40,171 nucleotides of DNA from Pseudoneurospora amorphoporcata (lineage: Eukaryota > Ascomycota > Sordariomycetes > Sordariales > Sordariaceae), in the NCBI GenBank assembly GCA_033297205.1, contig MU859315.1:1-40171 (forward strand). Reading direction: 5' to 3'. The stretch's first letter is position 1, and every line of letters begins with the position of its first letter. Made by a program: the position numbers and the translations under genes. Positions 20,030 to 30,112 of this stretch are shown here, piece after piece. A model generated the notes under the pieces. It saw only the letters and a program-made list of their open reading frames with translations, was not told the DNA's origin and made no database searches.

Positions 20030-20791
20030 ATGGACGTCCCATTCGATGTCCGGTTAAGTCGCATCCAGAAGAAAGAAAAGACGTACACACGGCCAACAAG
20101 AAGTACGCACCCAACATCTCATTCTTCTGCCTCCCGTGCATCCTCAACTTCCTCAAGCAATACCATCCAAACTCCCACGTCCGACTCGGAACCAACAGCA
20201 CCATCCGCTCTTCCTACTTTCGCCGCTTCGATACCTCATCCAAAGATGGAACGCTTATTAGAATCGTCCGTATCTGGATCAGTTGGTGACTTCTACCCGG
20301 ACCGTGACGATAATCCCACGGCCAATTCGACATATCTCGTCCTCCACCAGCCCACCAACCTAGCCCTGACCTTGATCGGCGGCAAGCTGACCCTTCACAA
20401 AGTCCCGGCCATGTTCGAAAAAGGCCACCCCCTCGAAGGCAAATGTAACTGGTACTGGCAATGCGTCGAAACGGACGGCTGGCTCGGGTTTCGCAATGCC
20501 GCGAGCGGACGGTTTCTCGGCGCCCCTTCGGATTATAATGGTGTTGGCAGTTTTGATGTTGCCAACGACGCCCATGACCATTTACAGCGGCTGATATGCG
20601 TCAGAGCGGGAGGAGGTTGTGATCAAGGACCTGAGGCGCCGCAGCAGCGTGGGTACGTGATGCACTTCCAAAACTCCTCGCGGCTTGTCAAGGCATGGAT
20701 GGAGCCGAGCTGGAAAGAGAGATCCGAAATATCGATGACTTGGAAAAATGGGCAGGAGGGAACAGTGTGGAGGTTCGTCAAGGTTGCATGA
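20030..20791 (+). CDS. Beta-trefoil-like (fascin/ricin-type) protein, 253 residues
   Basis: Intact single-exon frame from ATG to TGA. The first 75 residues are Ser/Thr-rich and probably disordered. From about residue 98 the pattern suggests a beta-trefoil: short strands around Tyr/Trp/Gly turns (TYLVLHQPTNLALTLIGGKL, then NWYWQCVETDGWLGFRNAASG with RFLG, later TVWRFV at the end). Comparable fungal proteins are annotated as fascin-like or ricin-B-like, but no sugar-binding triad is visible. No signal peptide, so a cytosolic location is likely. The fold is inferred by eye; the gene is more secure than the fold. Confidence 0.6.
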   Translation: MDVPFDVRLSRIQKKEKTYTRPTRSTHPTSHSSASRASSTSSSNTIQTPTSDSEPTAPSALPTFAASIPHPKMERLLESSVSGSVGDFYPDRDDNPTANSTYLVLHQPTNLALTLIGGKLTLHKVPAMFEKGHPLEGKCNWYWQCVETDGWLGFRNAASGRFLGAPSDYNGVGSFDVANDAHDHLQRLICVRAGGGCDQGPEAPQQRGYVMHFQNSSRLVKAWMEPSWKERSEISMTWKNGQEGTVWRFVKVA

Positions 20792-21061
20792 TATCTCGAC
20801 CCAAGTCCTGTCACGACCATAACCGTACCTCTCTGGTGCTGTCACATTTTCCAAACTAACTCTGTACCAAGCCTAATGACTTGATTGCATTGTTCCTTCT
20901 GGCTTACTCCCAATGTAAATTCTCAAACACGGCGCCGCATTGCTGTGTTCGGCTACGTGACGTCTCGTCGCGCAGGTTCCAGCCCAGACCACCACTTTCT
21001 AGCCTTCCAGACCCGCCAGTCTCTCCTCTCTCCATAACAGACATAATACTCAATCAAACGG
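20792..21061. other. Spacer between convergent frames, no gene seen
   Basis: Shared 3' flank of the beta-trefoil-like gene (+) and the Ty3 fragment (-). Nothing coding recognised. Confidence 0.4.
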
Positions 21062-22213
21062 TTAATGCTGAGCTCGGCGTTGCTTTGCCCGAGGTTGGTC
21101 TTGACGAGTGGGCGCAGGAGCAGGGACTTGATCTCCCTGAGATTCTGTCGCCTGAGGTGGCTGGGGTCGGTCAGGAAACCGCCGGTGAAAGCTCTCGATC
21201 TCGTTCTTCAGGTTGACGAGGTTCTTTGGTGGTTCCCAGGTGTTGCTCTCGTGGCCGTATCCTTGCCACTTGATTAGGTACTTGATTTCACCATCTATTA
21301 CTTGAGAGTCTAGAATGGCTTCTGTCAGATACTCGTCCCCGTCGTTCCATGTCTCTGTGCGATTGTCGATTTTCGCGTGCTTTGGTGCTGGTTCTAGTAG
21401 TGAGACGTGGAAGGTGGGCCATTGTCGCATGCCCTTGGGGCGTTCGAGTCGGTAGTTGCAGGTGCTGACTTTCTTGAGTATCTTGAATGGGCCCAGCTTT
21501 TTGTAATCGAGCTTGTCGCTGGGCCGCTTGGTTTTGATATTACGACGGAGAAGGTAAACTTTGTCTCCCCTCCTGAAGGTCGGCGCTGACGACCTCGTGC
21601 GGTCACAATATGGTTTCATCCTTTCTCGGACAAGGGTTAATTCATTGGGTTCCGGTTGAGCTTTCGAGACCGGCTCAGGTACGTATTCCGGCTCTGTGTC
21701 TGGAGGAACCGGTTCTCGGGTTGGCTCCCTTTGTTGTGACTTTTGCTTCTGCTGTGACTCTGTCCTCATTGCCTGTGGCTGCTGCTGTGCTGGCTTTAGA
21801 ACTGGTGCCGGTTCCGGTGGGTTATAGCCCGCGAGATCAAGTGCACTTCTGGCATAGTCCACCATAAGTCTATCGGCCTTAGACATATAATTACTGCTCT
21901 GACCGGTTGATATTATAACTGCGTTTGAGGGCTGTTCTTTGGCCATGGTCGTGTTGCTGCATTGCTCTTGGTATCCCGTATTGAGGTCGATCTTGGCTGC
22001 TGGGCAATAGTGCCAGTGCAGCGAAATATGGCCGCATGAGTGTCCGGCGGGGTGTCCGTGGCACATCTTGATGGTATATGGAGGAACGGTGATGTCTTGG
22101 TGATGCTTATGTTGAGGTTGTTCTGAAGCTAACAACGACGACAACGGCATTGCAGCAGCATACTTCCACTTTCCCCGAATCAGGTAGACTGCCACGTTCG
22201 AGGGGACGATCAT
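21062..22213 (-). pseudogene. Chimeric ORF: MCHGHP-family N-terminus joined to Ty3 integrase and chromodomain (copy 2)
   Basis: One open reverse frame of 383 codons made of unrelated parts. It opens with the end of the gene fragment at 22062-22507, followed by MCHGHPAGHSCGHISLHW up to QPSNA (49 residues of the 16.1-16.7 kb family). A short piece of unknown origin follows (about 21820-21920). Then comes the Pro/Gln-rich linker and integrase C-terminus (RRGDKVYLLRR, KLGPF, WPTFHVSLLEP), ending in a complete chromodomain (EAILDSQVIDGEIKYLIKWQ, then NTWEP). Compared with copy 1, the CAA at the linker end is intact and the chromodomain is present. The chromodomain of such chromoviruses guides integration to methylated histone H3K9. 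Whether the fusion is expressed is unknown. Confidence 0.75.
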
Positions 22214-22507
22214 CTCCCCATCGCCTTTGGTTGCCCAGATAGCTTTGCCGCTGGGATTCTGGAAGGCGAGGCTCTCGCACCCCAGGAAGCAGATCTTCCT
22301 CTCGTACCAGACGGACGGTATGAAGTCGATTGGCCGCCAGTCGACATTATTGAAAAACTTCTCGTCTTGGGTCAGACTCGTCCAGCGCTGCTCCTGTACA
22401 CCTCATTGGAGTTAGACCTCTGTCAGTTTTTTAGTTGGGGGAAAGGGTCTGCGTACCAAGGTCTCTTTCGACATTGCCGGGTCCTCCGCAGCGCCAGCTT
22501 CTGTCAT
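22062..22507 (-). pseudogene. 5' part of an unidentified gene (IPSVWYERK family) with one intron
   Basis: From the ATG at 22507 (or 22474) a short exon ends at 22457. A 63-bp intron (22394-22456, GTACGC...CAG) follows. The next exon encodes EQRWTSLTQDEKFFNNVDW, PIDFIPSVWYERKICFLGC, SGKAIWATKGDGEMIVPSNV and YLIRGKWKYAAAMPLSSLL, then runs without a stop into the MCHGHP piece. A diverged copy of the SGK(A/V)IW...KWK part lies at 27686-27819 (+), so it is a dispersed gene family. Function unknown. The upstream side is the breakpoint with the truncated family B coding region. Confidence 0.45.
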
Positions 22508-22550
22508 GAGATATAGTCCTTGGAATATGATTGACGTTGGCGCTTCAGGT

Positions 22551-23690
22551 GTAACCGTGACAGTGGAAGGGGCAGTTGCAGGAATGGGAGACTTTTTGTC
22601 CGCATCCATGTCCGCTAAGGAGAGCCTGGCGTAGTATTGAGCCAGAAAGTCCTTTTTGGATTGCGGATGAGACAGGCGAACGGGGTTAGTATGATCTATG
22701 GAGGCTGGTGCTGAATTCAGGTCTCTTGGATGTCGTGTATATGGCTTCGTTCCAAAATGTCAAAGAATCTGTCGACTATAGGTACGTGATCGGGATTGAA
22801 TTCGGGTCCAAAAGTCGGAAGAGGAGAACGAATGTGCGTGGAGTGGTGTGATGTCTGTTCCTATGAGGGTCTTGAAGAGTTGACAACTGACATGTCCAAG
22901 TCTGATGCTATAAGGTTAGGATGTGAATGCGTGAATAAGGCAACCAAAAATCGGGGGATATCCTGAACTTTTATCTTGAAATACAATCCGTAAAGAAACT
23001 CTCTTCACCTATCGCTCCATGTTAGATGAAGTACGACGTCTTCGACCATGGTGGATTGGCATCTAAAAGGCCCTTTCGGTCATCCATACCGTGCCAATGC
23101 TATCATCTACGGTGATTGTCTTGCAGACGCTCGCAGATATTGGATGGTTGCGCTGTCGGGAGAGACATGAAGTCGGCTGAACAAGTTGCATTGGCGTCGA
23201 CACAATTTGGGATAGGGATCTGATGACAAGCATCCTGCTGCCTTGTCTAGGTGATCTGGGTTTTTCTCTCCTTTCTTTTTCATTCGGAAGACACCTTTTC
23301 CGGCGACTTACCCGGCAATCACTTGTAACCAGCTCGGGGAAGGCTCTCGATTTGGAACGCTGATTGGCCTTAAACTGGTCTTCATTTGTGGTTACTGACA
23401 ATAACCAGGGTTTATTACGCCACAAAAGCCTCTTTTCTGTCTCTCTCCGTCTATTCTTATGCCTCTATTCGCAACCCCCTATCTTCTTCCTCCCTCTCCC
23501 TCAGGCAGCGTTAAGGTACAAGAAGACTCTCCCTCCCTCTTCCTCAGGCAGCGTTAAGGTATAAGAAGACTCTCCCTCCCTCTTCCTCAGGCAGCGTTAA
23601 GGCACAAGAAGACTCTCCCTCCCTCTTCCTCCCTCTTTCTCTAACATGCTCTTGCTCTTTCTCTCTCTGTCTTCCCTCATCTGTTATCAT
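22551..23690 (-). repeat. Repeat R1, copy 4, full spacer between divergent A and B starts
   Basis: This is the most complete copy. Reading on the reverse strand, it runs from the family A promoter side (23690) through the R1 core to the first 49 codons of family B, then breaks at 22551. The B start codon is ATA instead of ATG (22699-22697). On the outer side, CT-rich direct repeats (about 35-45 bp, three times, 23490-23625) contain the AGGCAGCGTTAAGG core. The spacer from A ATG to B start is 990 bp. The conserved donor CGG|GTAAGT lies at about 23311 on the reverse strand. Confidence 0.85.
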
Positions 23691-23725
23691 GGTACCTCGT
23701 CAGCTGGCCTGTATGTACAAACTTT
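23689..23725 (+). pseudogene. Family A 5' remnant
   Basis: ATG at 23689 starts MVPRQLACMYKL, matching the first 12 residues of the intact family A gene, then breaks in a T-rich stretch. It is divergent from the truncated family B start at 22699, across R1. Confidence 0.7.
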
Positions 23726-24366
23726 ATTTTTTTTTAAACCAAATCGATGAGAGCTGGCGTATGTGATAGTAGTTAATATAGGACCCAGGAGCCGCTGAAA
23801 GGATGCAGAAGACTATTGTGCCTTTAAACCCTGTCTTTCTTCCTCTTCCTTCCTCTTATACTACCTCGTTTATAACAAAATTATGAGCACCGCGCGTAGA
23901 CCACCTAGGTAGCTCCGTGAATGGACGGTACAAGTTACTAATAGGAATAGGCATGATTCTCACCCACTCTGTTACTGGCTGTCATCCCATTGACGGAGCT
24001 ACCTACCACCCCAAGTTTATGCAAGTGATACGTAGCCGATCGAAGGACAGCTCAGGGGCTATTAGGTAGAGAATATTGAGTGTAGTTCCCGCGTTTAGAT
24101 ATACCCCAGTTGAATGAGAACAAGCGGCAACTATTTGTAGATTTTGGATATAAAGAACCGGTATCCTTCCCGCTTTATTTTCAATCCTTCCTCCTTACAG
24201 TTTCAGTTATATAAACCTTATATCAACTCTATTAACTAGTTGATCCGCCCCGTCTCAGGAACCGTTTGAGTTTCCAAGAGACCAATAACCAAAAGTTTCA
24301 CTCCAAGACCAATCTTTCTTCCCCCTATCAACGTTTCCATACGGGGTTCTAATACCTTCACCGATC
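23726..24366. other. Intergenic; promoter of the beta-lactamase-fold gene
   Basis: No ORF of note. It ends in a pyrimidine-rich leader just before the ATG at 24367. Confidence 0.45.
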
Positions 24367-26550
24367 ATGTGCGGCGGCATTCAGGTGAGCCTCATCCTTT
24401 TTTGTTTTTCATCCATAATACTAACGACAAGTACTTTCATTGATGATACTAACTATTTGACTACTCTTTCCAAGCAGCCCTCGTTCCTTTGTAGCGTATT
24501 GTCGGTGAAGGAGATCCTGACCCTTACTAAACCAACCTTCGACAAGCTGTTTCGAGATTCCGGGAGTGTGGGTGCTTCAATAGGAGTCCTGCGCCATAGA
24601 CAACAAGACTTCCTCAATGTGGGGGCCAAGGGTCTAGGAGTATCCGCGCTTCCGGACCAGGAAACTGTCTACCTTATCTCATCTATGTCGAAGCCAATCA
24701 TTTCTACGGCAATGGGCATTCTGATGGATGACTTTCCGAAGTACCAGCTGAAATTCGATACCCCAGTCTCAACAATCCTGCCGGAACTCAGAGGCAGTCC
24801 CGGTATACTAAACATATACACCAATCAGGAGCTTACTATTGCCGACCTATTGGACCTCCGCTCCTCATTCCAATGGCTGACGAATCTTTGGGAGAGCCCC
24901 GATGGCGATATACCATGGCAGACAATAGATCCCGTTACATCCCTACTTCAACATCTTCCAGCCAACGACATCTATACGTCTCACGAGGCGTTCGTCTACA
25001 ATCGGAATTACTCCAACGAGTGTTTTGCCTTGTTAGCTACAATCATCGAGAGAAAGACCGGGAATTCTTGGGCGGAATTTGTTCGCAAAAAGGTTTTTGA
25101 ACCACTTGGGATGCACAACACCTTTGTCGGGTTGACAGAGGCTAAGAGAAATGACATGTTGAAGACGTTTGCCAAGTCGCATTCGGTTCAAGTGACGGGT
25201 GTCCTGTTTGATCTCCAGCAATGTACAGATTCAGACGGGGTAATCTCCAGGACGAAGGTCGCAGAATGCTTCGACAGACACTACGGCCACATTCCACAAT
25301 CCGTCGAGATTCCTCCATCCCAAGCTTCAAGTGCCGGTCATGCAGGGCCGTCACCACTCGCCGCCGCAGCAGGTATCACGTCCACCACCTCCGACCTTCT
25401 CAAGTTCTACAGCAAGATTATGGATGTCTACAACCAAAGACGAGAGGAGCGGGATAGCAACCTGCTTCCATATCCGGACCACCTCAATACGCCTCCCGAG
25501 CGCGGCATGAACTATCTCTTCGGTCATATAAAGAGCAGACTCTCCCCTGATCCACTCAACAGCACATGCACTTATACCGGCGGTTGGAATACCGTCACCG
25601 TGCCAATGACCCCCGAAGAGCGGAACGCCTCACCCAGACCACGATGGCCAGGCGCAGACGGTGACAACGCTAGACGATTAGAGAGTGCTATCCAGAGCAA
25701 GATCCACGGCGATGATTTGGATTACTCCTTCTTCGTCACCAAGCCCGAATCTCACGTCGCCGACATCAACGCCGAAACCGAAAAACCCCCGCTCACCGAC
25801 CCAAGCGAGAGCAAGAAACACCTCGCCTTATACCACGGCGGCAATATGGTCGGCGCCACGTCTTTCTGCTGGCTACTTCCCGACCACGAAACAGCTGTAG
25901 TGGTGCTCTGCAATACGCGAGGGTTCTTGCTCGACGCTGCGAACCTGAGCGGGATGTTGTTGGCTGAGTGTCTTTATCTCGCTGAGTCAGATGCCCATCA
26001 TGACACGGGATCTGTTGTTGACGCTGTGAAGAGGGCCTGTGAAGACACGGAAAAGATGGCCAGGGCGATACAAATTGACTATCTATATGACCTGGCGAGG
26101 TACGAAAACTCACTTGCATCACGGTTTCGTGACCTGGACCCAGCTTCAAACGGAAGAGATACAGCGGGCTTAGAGGGGAGGTACAAACTCACAAACGACG
26201 TCTTCATCACTATAACCGCTGAGCAAAGGGGTCTGATTTTGCGTTTCTACGGTACCGGATACGGGTACTTACTCCGCGAGTTGCGCGAAGACAAGAACCC
26301 ATCAGAACAAATAGGGTCAGAAAAGACAATGACATTCGCCCAACCCATGGCGGAGCTGATACCGACCGGAGTTGGAGGGACAAATAGATTGAAGGTGGAG
26401 GATTTTGTGGTGGTGTTTAAGAGGGCGAAGGCGGGTGGTGTAGAGTGGGAGGGGTTTGAATGGAATTTTGCGAGGGATAAGACGCTACGTGAACGAAGAG
26501 GGGACGTAAACCCGTACGTTTGGCGCCGGGTCAGGGAGAAAGGGGCTTAG
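24367..26550 (+). CDS. Beta-lactamase-fold serine hydrolase (class C/esterase-like)
   Basis: Intact gene. The active-site motifs are in order: SSMSK (SxxK, Ser106/Lys109 in the unspliced numbering), NYSN (YxN) in VYNRNYSNECFALLATI, followed by the typical PLGMHNTF, and HGG (KTG-equivalent) in YHGGNMVGATS followed by a CNTRG strand. A C-terminal extension of about 130 residues (from GLEGRYKLTND) looks like the lipocalin-like tail of related enzymes. An in-phase intron is likely at 24385-24474 or 24385-24477 (GTGAGC donor, two ACTAAC branch sites), giving about 696 residues. Retaining it keeps the frame open (727 residues) and adds a hydrophobic segment. Fungal members include esterases and hydrolases of secondary metabolism; the substrate cannot be told here. 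Confidence 0.85.
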   Translation: MCGGIQVSLILFCFSSIILTTSTFIDDTNYLTTLSKQPSFLCSVLSVKEILTLTKPTFDKLFRDSGSVGASIGVLRHRQQDFLNVGAKGLGVSALPDQETVYLISSMSKPIISTAMGILMDDFPKYQLKFDTPVSTILPELRGSPGILNIYTNQELTIADLLDLRSSFQWLTNLWESPDGDIPWQTIDPVTSLLQHLPANDIYTSHEAFVYNRNYSNECFALLATIIERKTGNSWAEFVRKKVFEPLGMHNTFVGLTEAKRNDMLKTFAKSHSVQVTGVLFDLQQCTDSDGVISRTKVAECFDRHYGHIPQSVEIPPSQASSAGHAGPSPLAAAAGITSTTSDLLKFYSKIMDVYNQRREERDSNLLPYPDHLNTPPERGMNYLFGHIKSRLSPDPLNSTCTYTGGWNTVTVPMTPEERNASPRPRWPGADGDNARRLESAIQSKIHGDDLDYSFFVTKPESHVADINAETEKPPLTDPSESKKHLALYHGGNMVGATSFCWLLPDHETAVVVLCNTRGFLLDAANLSGMLLAECLYLAESDAHHDTGSVVDAVKRACEDTEKMARAIQIDYLYDLARYENSLASRFRDLDPASNGRDTAGLEGRYKLTNDVFITITAEQRGLILRFYGTGYGYLLRELREDKNPSEQIGSEKTMTFAQPMAELIPTGVGGTNRLKVEDFVVVFKRAKAGGVEWEGFEWNFARDKTLRERRGDVNPYVWRRVREKGA

Positions 26551-26966
26551 AGTAATAAGGTAAGTTGGTTGTATTACAGAATGTAGACGTGGGTATCTCT
26601 AATTACATTATATGAGTACCTGTAAAGATGGTCAAGGTATTTAGGAGTATTTGTCGGGATATAGGGATAGTAATTTGGTAGAGGTATTACGGCTAATAGT
26701 GAGTTTTTATTGAATAAGAAAAAGCGTTTACACTTTTATACATACGTTTTACTACTTTATTTCTACTTTAACGATGGGATATCGCGAGATAGATGTAATG
26801 AGTCTAGCCAGCTAAGTTTAGAGGGGAGAGTTGAGTGGAGAGTATAAGTCTCGGATTACAACCTCTTATATAGAGGTAGGTTCAATACGTCTACACGACG
26901 CCTACTACATCGAGCCCGAGCGTCCAACGTCGATAGGACCTCTGGGCTCTGAATGCCCCATACTGA
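26551..26966. other. Intergenic, AT-leaning, no gene seen
   Basis: 3' flank of the hydrolase gene. Nothing recognised up to the frame that opens after a stop near 26967. Confidence 0.45.
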
Positions 26967-27055
26967 ACTAACCGGGGAAACATAACCATAGTGCGAAGGG
27001 AGAAGGCCCCTTTAACTACAAGGCTCTGCTCAGCCGGACCATCATTCACCTTACG

Positions 27056-27664
27056 ATGAAGGAATTTCTGCAATGTTGTCCGGATGGTGCCAAGAATATT
27101 CGCATACTTGGTACCCGAGTCCCTGAGAGGGAAATCAGAGCTGCGAAAAAGTACATGGAGTCCCATTCTGGTGAGTTCACCAACCTGCCCAGTGCTGAAC
27201 GCTCAGTCAAAAACAAGTTTTCAAACATGTTAGCCCTGAACTACGAAGACATATTAACCCTGAACTACGAAGACGTGAAAGCCTTTCGTCTCGATAGCAT
27301 CCTATCTCACAAGGTAGGGAACAAATGGCTTTCATATAAGTTGGAGCGAGCTATATAGGCTGATCAAGGGTCTGATATTAATGTCATCAACTACAACCTG
27401 GCAGTCAAACTGGGTCTTCCCTTTCTTGACCTGGCTGAGGCTGGATACGGTGGCATGTCTCTGAACACATCCGATAACAGGCGTTCACGGATGGTGTGGT
27501 ATGCAATGTTCAGGATTGATATTGAGTTGTTTGTCCAGAAGACGGGTTCTACGGTCTGTCCCATGGCAACCTCAAAAAGCTTTCCTATGGGCCCCCACCA
27601 AGAAACGGAAATTAAACGCCACCCTTCTCCTTTCTTCATTCTTCCAGTCTTGCCATCGTTATGA
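27056..27664 (+). pseudogene. Retropepsin-like (aspartic protease) protein relic with in-frame TAG
   Basis: One frame runs from about 26970 through the ATG at 27056 to 27664, interrupted only by TAG at 27356-27358. The first part is charged and helical (REIRAAKKYMESHSGEF) and includes LNYEDILT/LNYEDVKA, a 24-bp duplication. Immediately after the TAG comes ADQGSDINVINYNLAVKLGLP, which resembles the D-(T/Q)-G-S-D-x-N-v-I catalytic loop of retroviral-type aspartyl proteases; Gln replaces the usual Thr/Ser after Asp. The match fades after MFRIDIE. No reverse transcriptase follows, so it may be a fungal gag/protease-derived gene or a retroelement remnant. Confidence 0.5.
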
Positions 27665-27685
27665 GCAACATCCTGATTCACCGCG

Positions 27686-27819
27686 ACTTTCCAGAATCCT
27701 AGCGGCAAAGTCATCTGGACAACCATAGGCAGTGGGGAGATGATCGTCCCCGCGAACGTGGAAGTCTACCTGATTTGGGGGAAGTGGAAGTGTGCTGCTG
27801 CAATGCCGTTGTTAGCTTA
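27686..27819 (+). pseudogene. Fragment matching the IPSVWYERK-family gene
   Basis: FQNPSGKVIWT, GEMIVPANVEVYLIWGKWKCAAAMPLLA is a diverged copy of part of the gene at 22062-22507. It ends exactly where the intact family A gene stops on the other strand, so a rearrangement junction coincides with that stop codon. Confidence 0.55.
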
Positions 27820-28983
27820 AATGTGGCTCGCATTTGGGATTGCGAAGAGTCGCTGCGCGATCCGGACCCCTCGTAGGAATTCGAGACGGAGACGCAGGGT
27901 ACCGTAGCGTGGCTCGTGGGTCGCATGTACTTCTATCGTAATACAGTCCGTTGTATCGGTCAGCCCGGCCGTTTCTCTCTCCCACGTCCGTAGCCGGCTC
28001 GTGTCGATTGCTTCGTAAAGCTGCGAGCCGAATATCAAGGCGGCAGCCGCGCAACACGCCCTTTGGAGGCTGTAACGGCCGTCGCTGCCTATATAGGTAC
28101 CTCTACAGTCAGTTCACCCCGCTGACACGCTCTTACTCCTTCTGGATGTATGCTCACCGTCATGGCCCGACTCTTGTATCCGGCAACCCGCGGGGAACAA
28201 GACCTTCTCGAAAAGGTCGACGTCCCCGATATTCAGCCATAGGATGCAATCCTCCTTGTCCACGAAAGGAAAGTCCATCCATACTGATCCGGTCGTCGCC
28301 CGAGTCGAAAACTGGACATTCCCACATTTGGCTGGAGCTTTGCAGATGGCCTCGAAGACACCGACGGCAAACTGGCTGCGGACGACATCCAAAGGCGCCC
28401 CGTTAAAGCGCCATGGCTTGGGGCCGTCGGCTATGGTAGTGGGGCCGCCATCTACGGCCGTCGCCGTTCTCGGTATTGTAGATGGCTTGGGGCTGTCGGC
28501 TATGGTAGTGGGGCCGCCGTCTACGGCCGTCGCCGTTCTCGGTGTTGCAGGGAAGAGGGCGTGGATCAGCTTCTGGAAGGCTATGCTGCCCCCGATCCCA
28601 TGCCGTCTGGCGATGTCCTCTAGGATGACCTTGTCCGCGTTACCGAGGCGAATCTTGACTCTCTGGTCATGGCTCCGACGAAAGAGTTCCAGGTTGTATT
28701 TGATGCAAGCCGTATTCGTGCTGACGATCAGCAAGAAAGGTATGAAGATCTGAGGATCCTCATCCAACACATCGAGGTAGAGTTTGTGCGCTCTCTTTTC
28801 AGCATGGCGTATCCTGATTTCTCTGTATGCTCGAACCTCTTCGCCTCTGTCCTGGCGCTTGAATTCACTGCACGCAATGATAAGACGAGGCTCCAATAGG
28901 CTGCGGTACCTGGTTGGGATTGAATTCAGTTGATTGATTTGATCCCGCAGTTTGTATATACAGGCCAATTGATGAGGTGCCAT
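27817..28983 (-). CDS. Family A protein, intact, two exons, unknown function
   Basis: Exon 1 is 28983-28158, the intron 28157-28089 (69 bp, GTGAGC...ATATAG) and exon 2 28088-27817. Phase is kept and the product is 365 residues. Without splicing the frame ends at 28114. The N-terminus (MAPHQLACIYKLRDQINQLN) recurs at 23689, 29818 and 38049. A helical, basic first third (REIRIRHAEKRAHKLYLDVL) follows, then a conserved-looking middle (NADKVILEDIARRHGIGG), then an exact-looking tandem of 23 residues (RTATAVDGGPTTIAD twice). Exon 2 adds a well-structured C-terminus (RLRTWERETAGL, RLRLEFLRGVRIAQRL). No named domain recognised and no signal peptide. It is the only complete family A copy here; the family A/B divergent arrangement suggests a functional partner. 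Confidence 0.7.
28413..28550 (-). repeat. 69-bp tandem duplication inside family A gene
   Basis: Two 69-bp units (from 28413 and 28482) differ at few positions and encode a 23-residue Pro/Gly/Thr-rich linker twice. The length keeps frame. Such units usually vary in number between alleles. Confidence 0.85.
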
Positions 28984-29290
28984 GATACTAGATGAGGGAA
29001 GATAGAGAGAAAGAGCAAGTTAGAGGAAGGAAAAGTGAGGAAGAAGAGGAAGAAGATAGAGGGTTGAAGGCAGGGGATGCAAGGGTAAGGTTCGGGAGGC
29101 TTTGAGCGGACAGGTGCCGTAAAGGGTTGCCCTCTTATATCTTCCAGTCTTATGGGAGCTCGAAAGAGACGGATAGAGGCATAAGAATAGACGGAGAGAG
29201 ACAAAAAAGAGGCTTTCGTGGCGTAATAAATCCTGATCATTGTCAGTGATTACAAACGAAGACCAGTTTGAGGCCAATCTGAGCTCCAAA
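28984..29290 (-). repeat. Repeat R1, outer half, driving the family A gene (copy 6)
   Basis: The upstream region of the intact family A gene matches the outer side of R1 (ACTGACAATGA..., AAGCCTCTTTT, TCTATTCTTATGCC) up to about 29285, where it is cut. It abuts an oppositely oriented R1 copy, making an inverted arrangement. Confidence 0.75.
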
Positions 29291-29300
29291 TCCCCTGCTC

Positions 29301-29817
29301 AACCATCTGCGGTGGTTGTCATGCAGACGCTCGCAGATATTGGATGGTTGCGCTGTCGGGAGAGACATGAAGTCGGCTGAAAGTTGCATTGGCGTCGACA
29401 CAACTTGGGATAGGGCTCTGACGACAAGCATCCTGCTGCCTTGTCTGGGTGATCTGGGTTTCTCTCTCTTTTCTTTTTCATTCGGAAGACGCCTTCTCCG
29501 GCGACTTACCCGGCAATCACCTGTAACCAGCTCGGGGAAGGCTCTCGATTTGGAACGCTGATTGGCCTCAAACTGGTCTTCATTTGTGGTCACTGACAAT
29601 GACCAGTGTTTGTTACGCCCCAAAAGCCTCTTTTCTGTCTCTCTCGGTCTATTCTTATGCCTCTATCCGCAACCCCCTATCTTCTTCCTCCCTCTTCCTC
29701 CCTCTTTCTCCCTCTTCCTCTAACTTGCTCTTCCTCTAACTTGCTAACTTGCTCTTCCTCTCTCTTTCTCTAACATGCTCTTGCTCTTCCTCTCTCTATC
29801 TTCCTTCATCTATTATC
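29301..29817 (-). repeat. Repeat R1, copy 5, inverted relative to copy 6
   Basis: The R1 core reads on the reverse strand from 29623 to 29301. Its outer, CT-rich side leads rightward to the second family A start at 29818. The conserved donor (CGG|GTAAGT) is present. The B side was lost at 29301. Confidence 0.8.
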
Positions 29818-30093
29818 ATGGCACCTCGTCAGCTGGCCCGTATATACAAACTGCGGGATCAAATCAATCAACTGAATTCAATCCCAACCAGGTACCGCAG
29901 CCTATTGGAGCCTCGTCTTATCATTGCGTGCAGTGAATTCAAGCGACAGCCTCGCAAAGTCATTCGGCGTTGGTCCCGACTATTCCTTCTCCTCTTTTTA
30001 CTGCCAATGCTCGCTAAAGCCAGACAATGGCGGCTATCAAAAGCTTATTTCACTGCCTCAGAAAGGCGCAACACATTCTCTTCTCTCTCGTAG
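29818..30093 (+). pseudogene. Truncated family A copy fused to foreign 3' sequence
   Basis: Starts MAPRQLARIYKLRDQINQLN and matches family A for about 44 codons (to EFKRQ). It then changes to RKVIRRWSRLF..., ending at a TAG at 30091. The sequence after the breakpoint (CATTCGGCGTTGGTCCCGACTA...) also follows the truncated family A at 38 kb, so both copies descend from one rearranged ancestor. Confidence 0.7.
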
Positions 30094-30112
30094 GATTGGC
30101 GACGTCCTGTAA

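Noticed and set aside
23490..23625. CRISPR-like array
   Set aside because: The CT-rich direct repeats are contiguous, few and promoter-located, in a eukaryotic genome.
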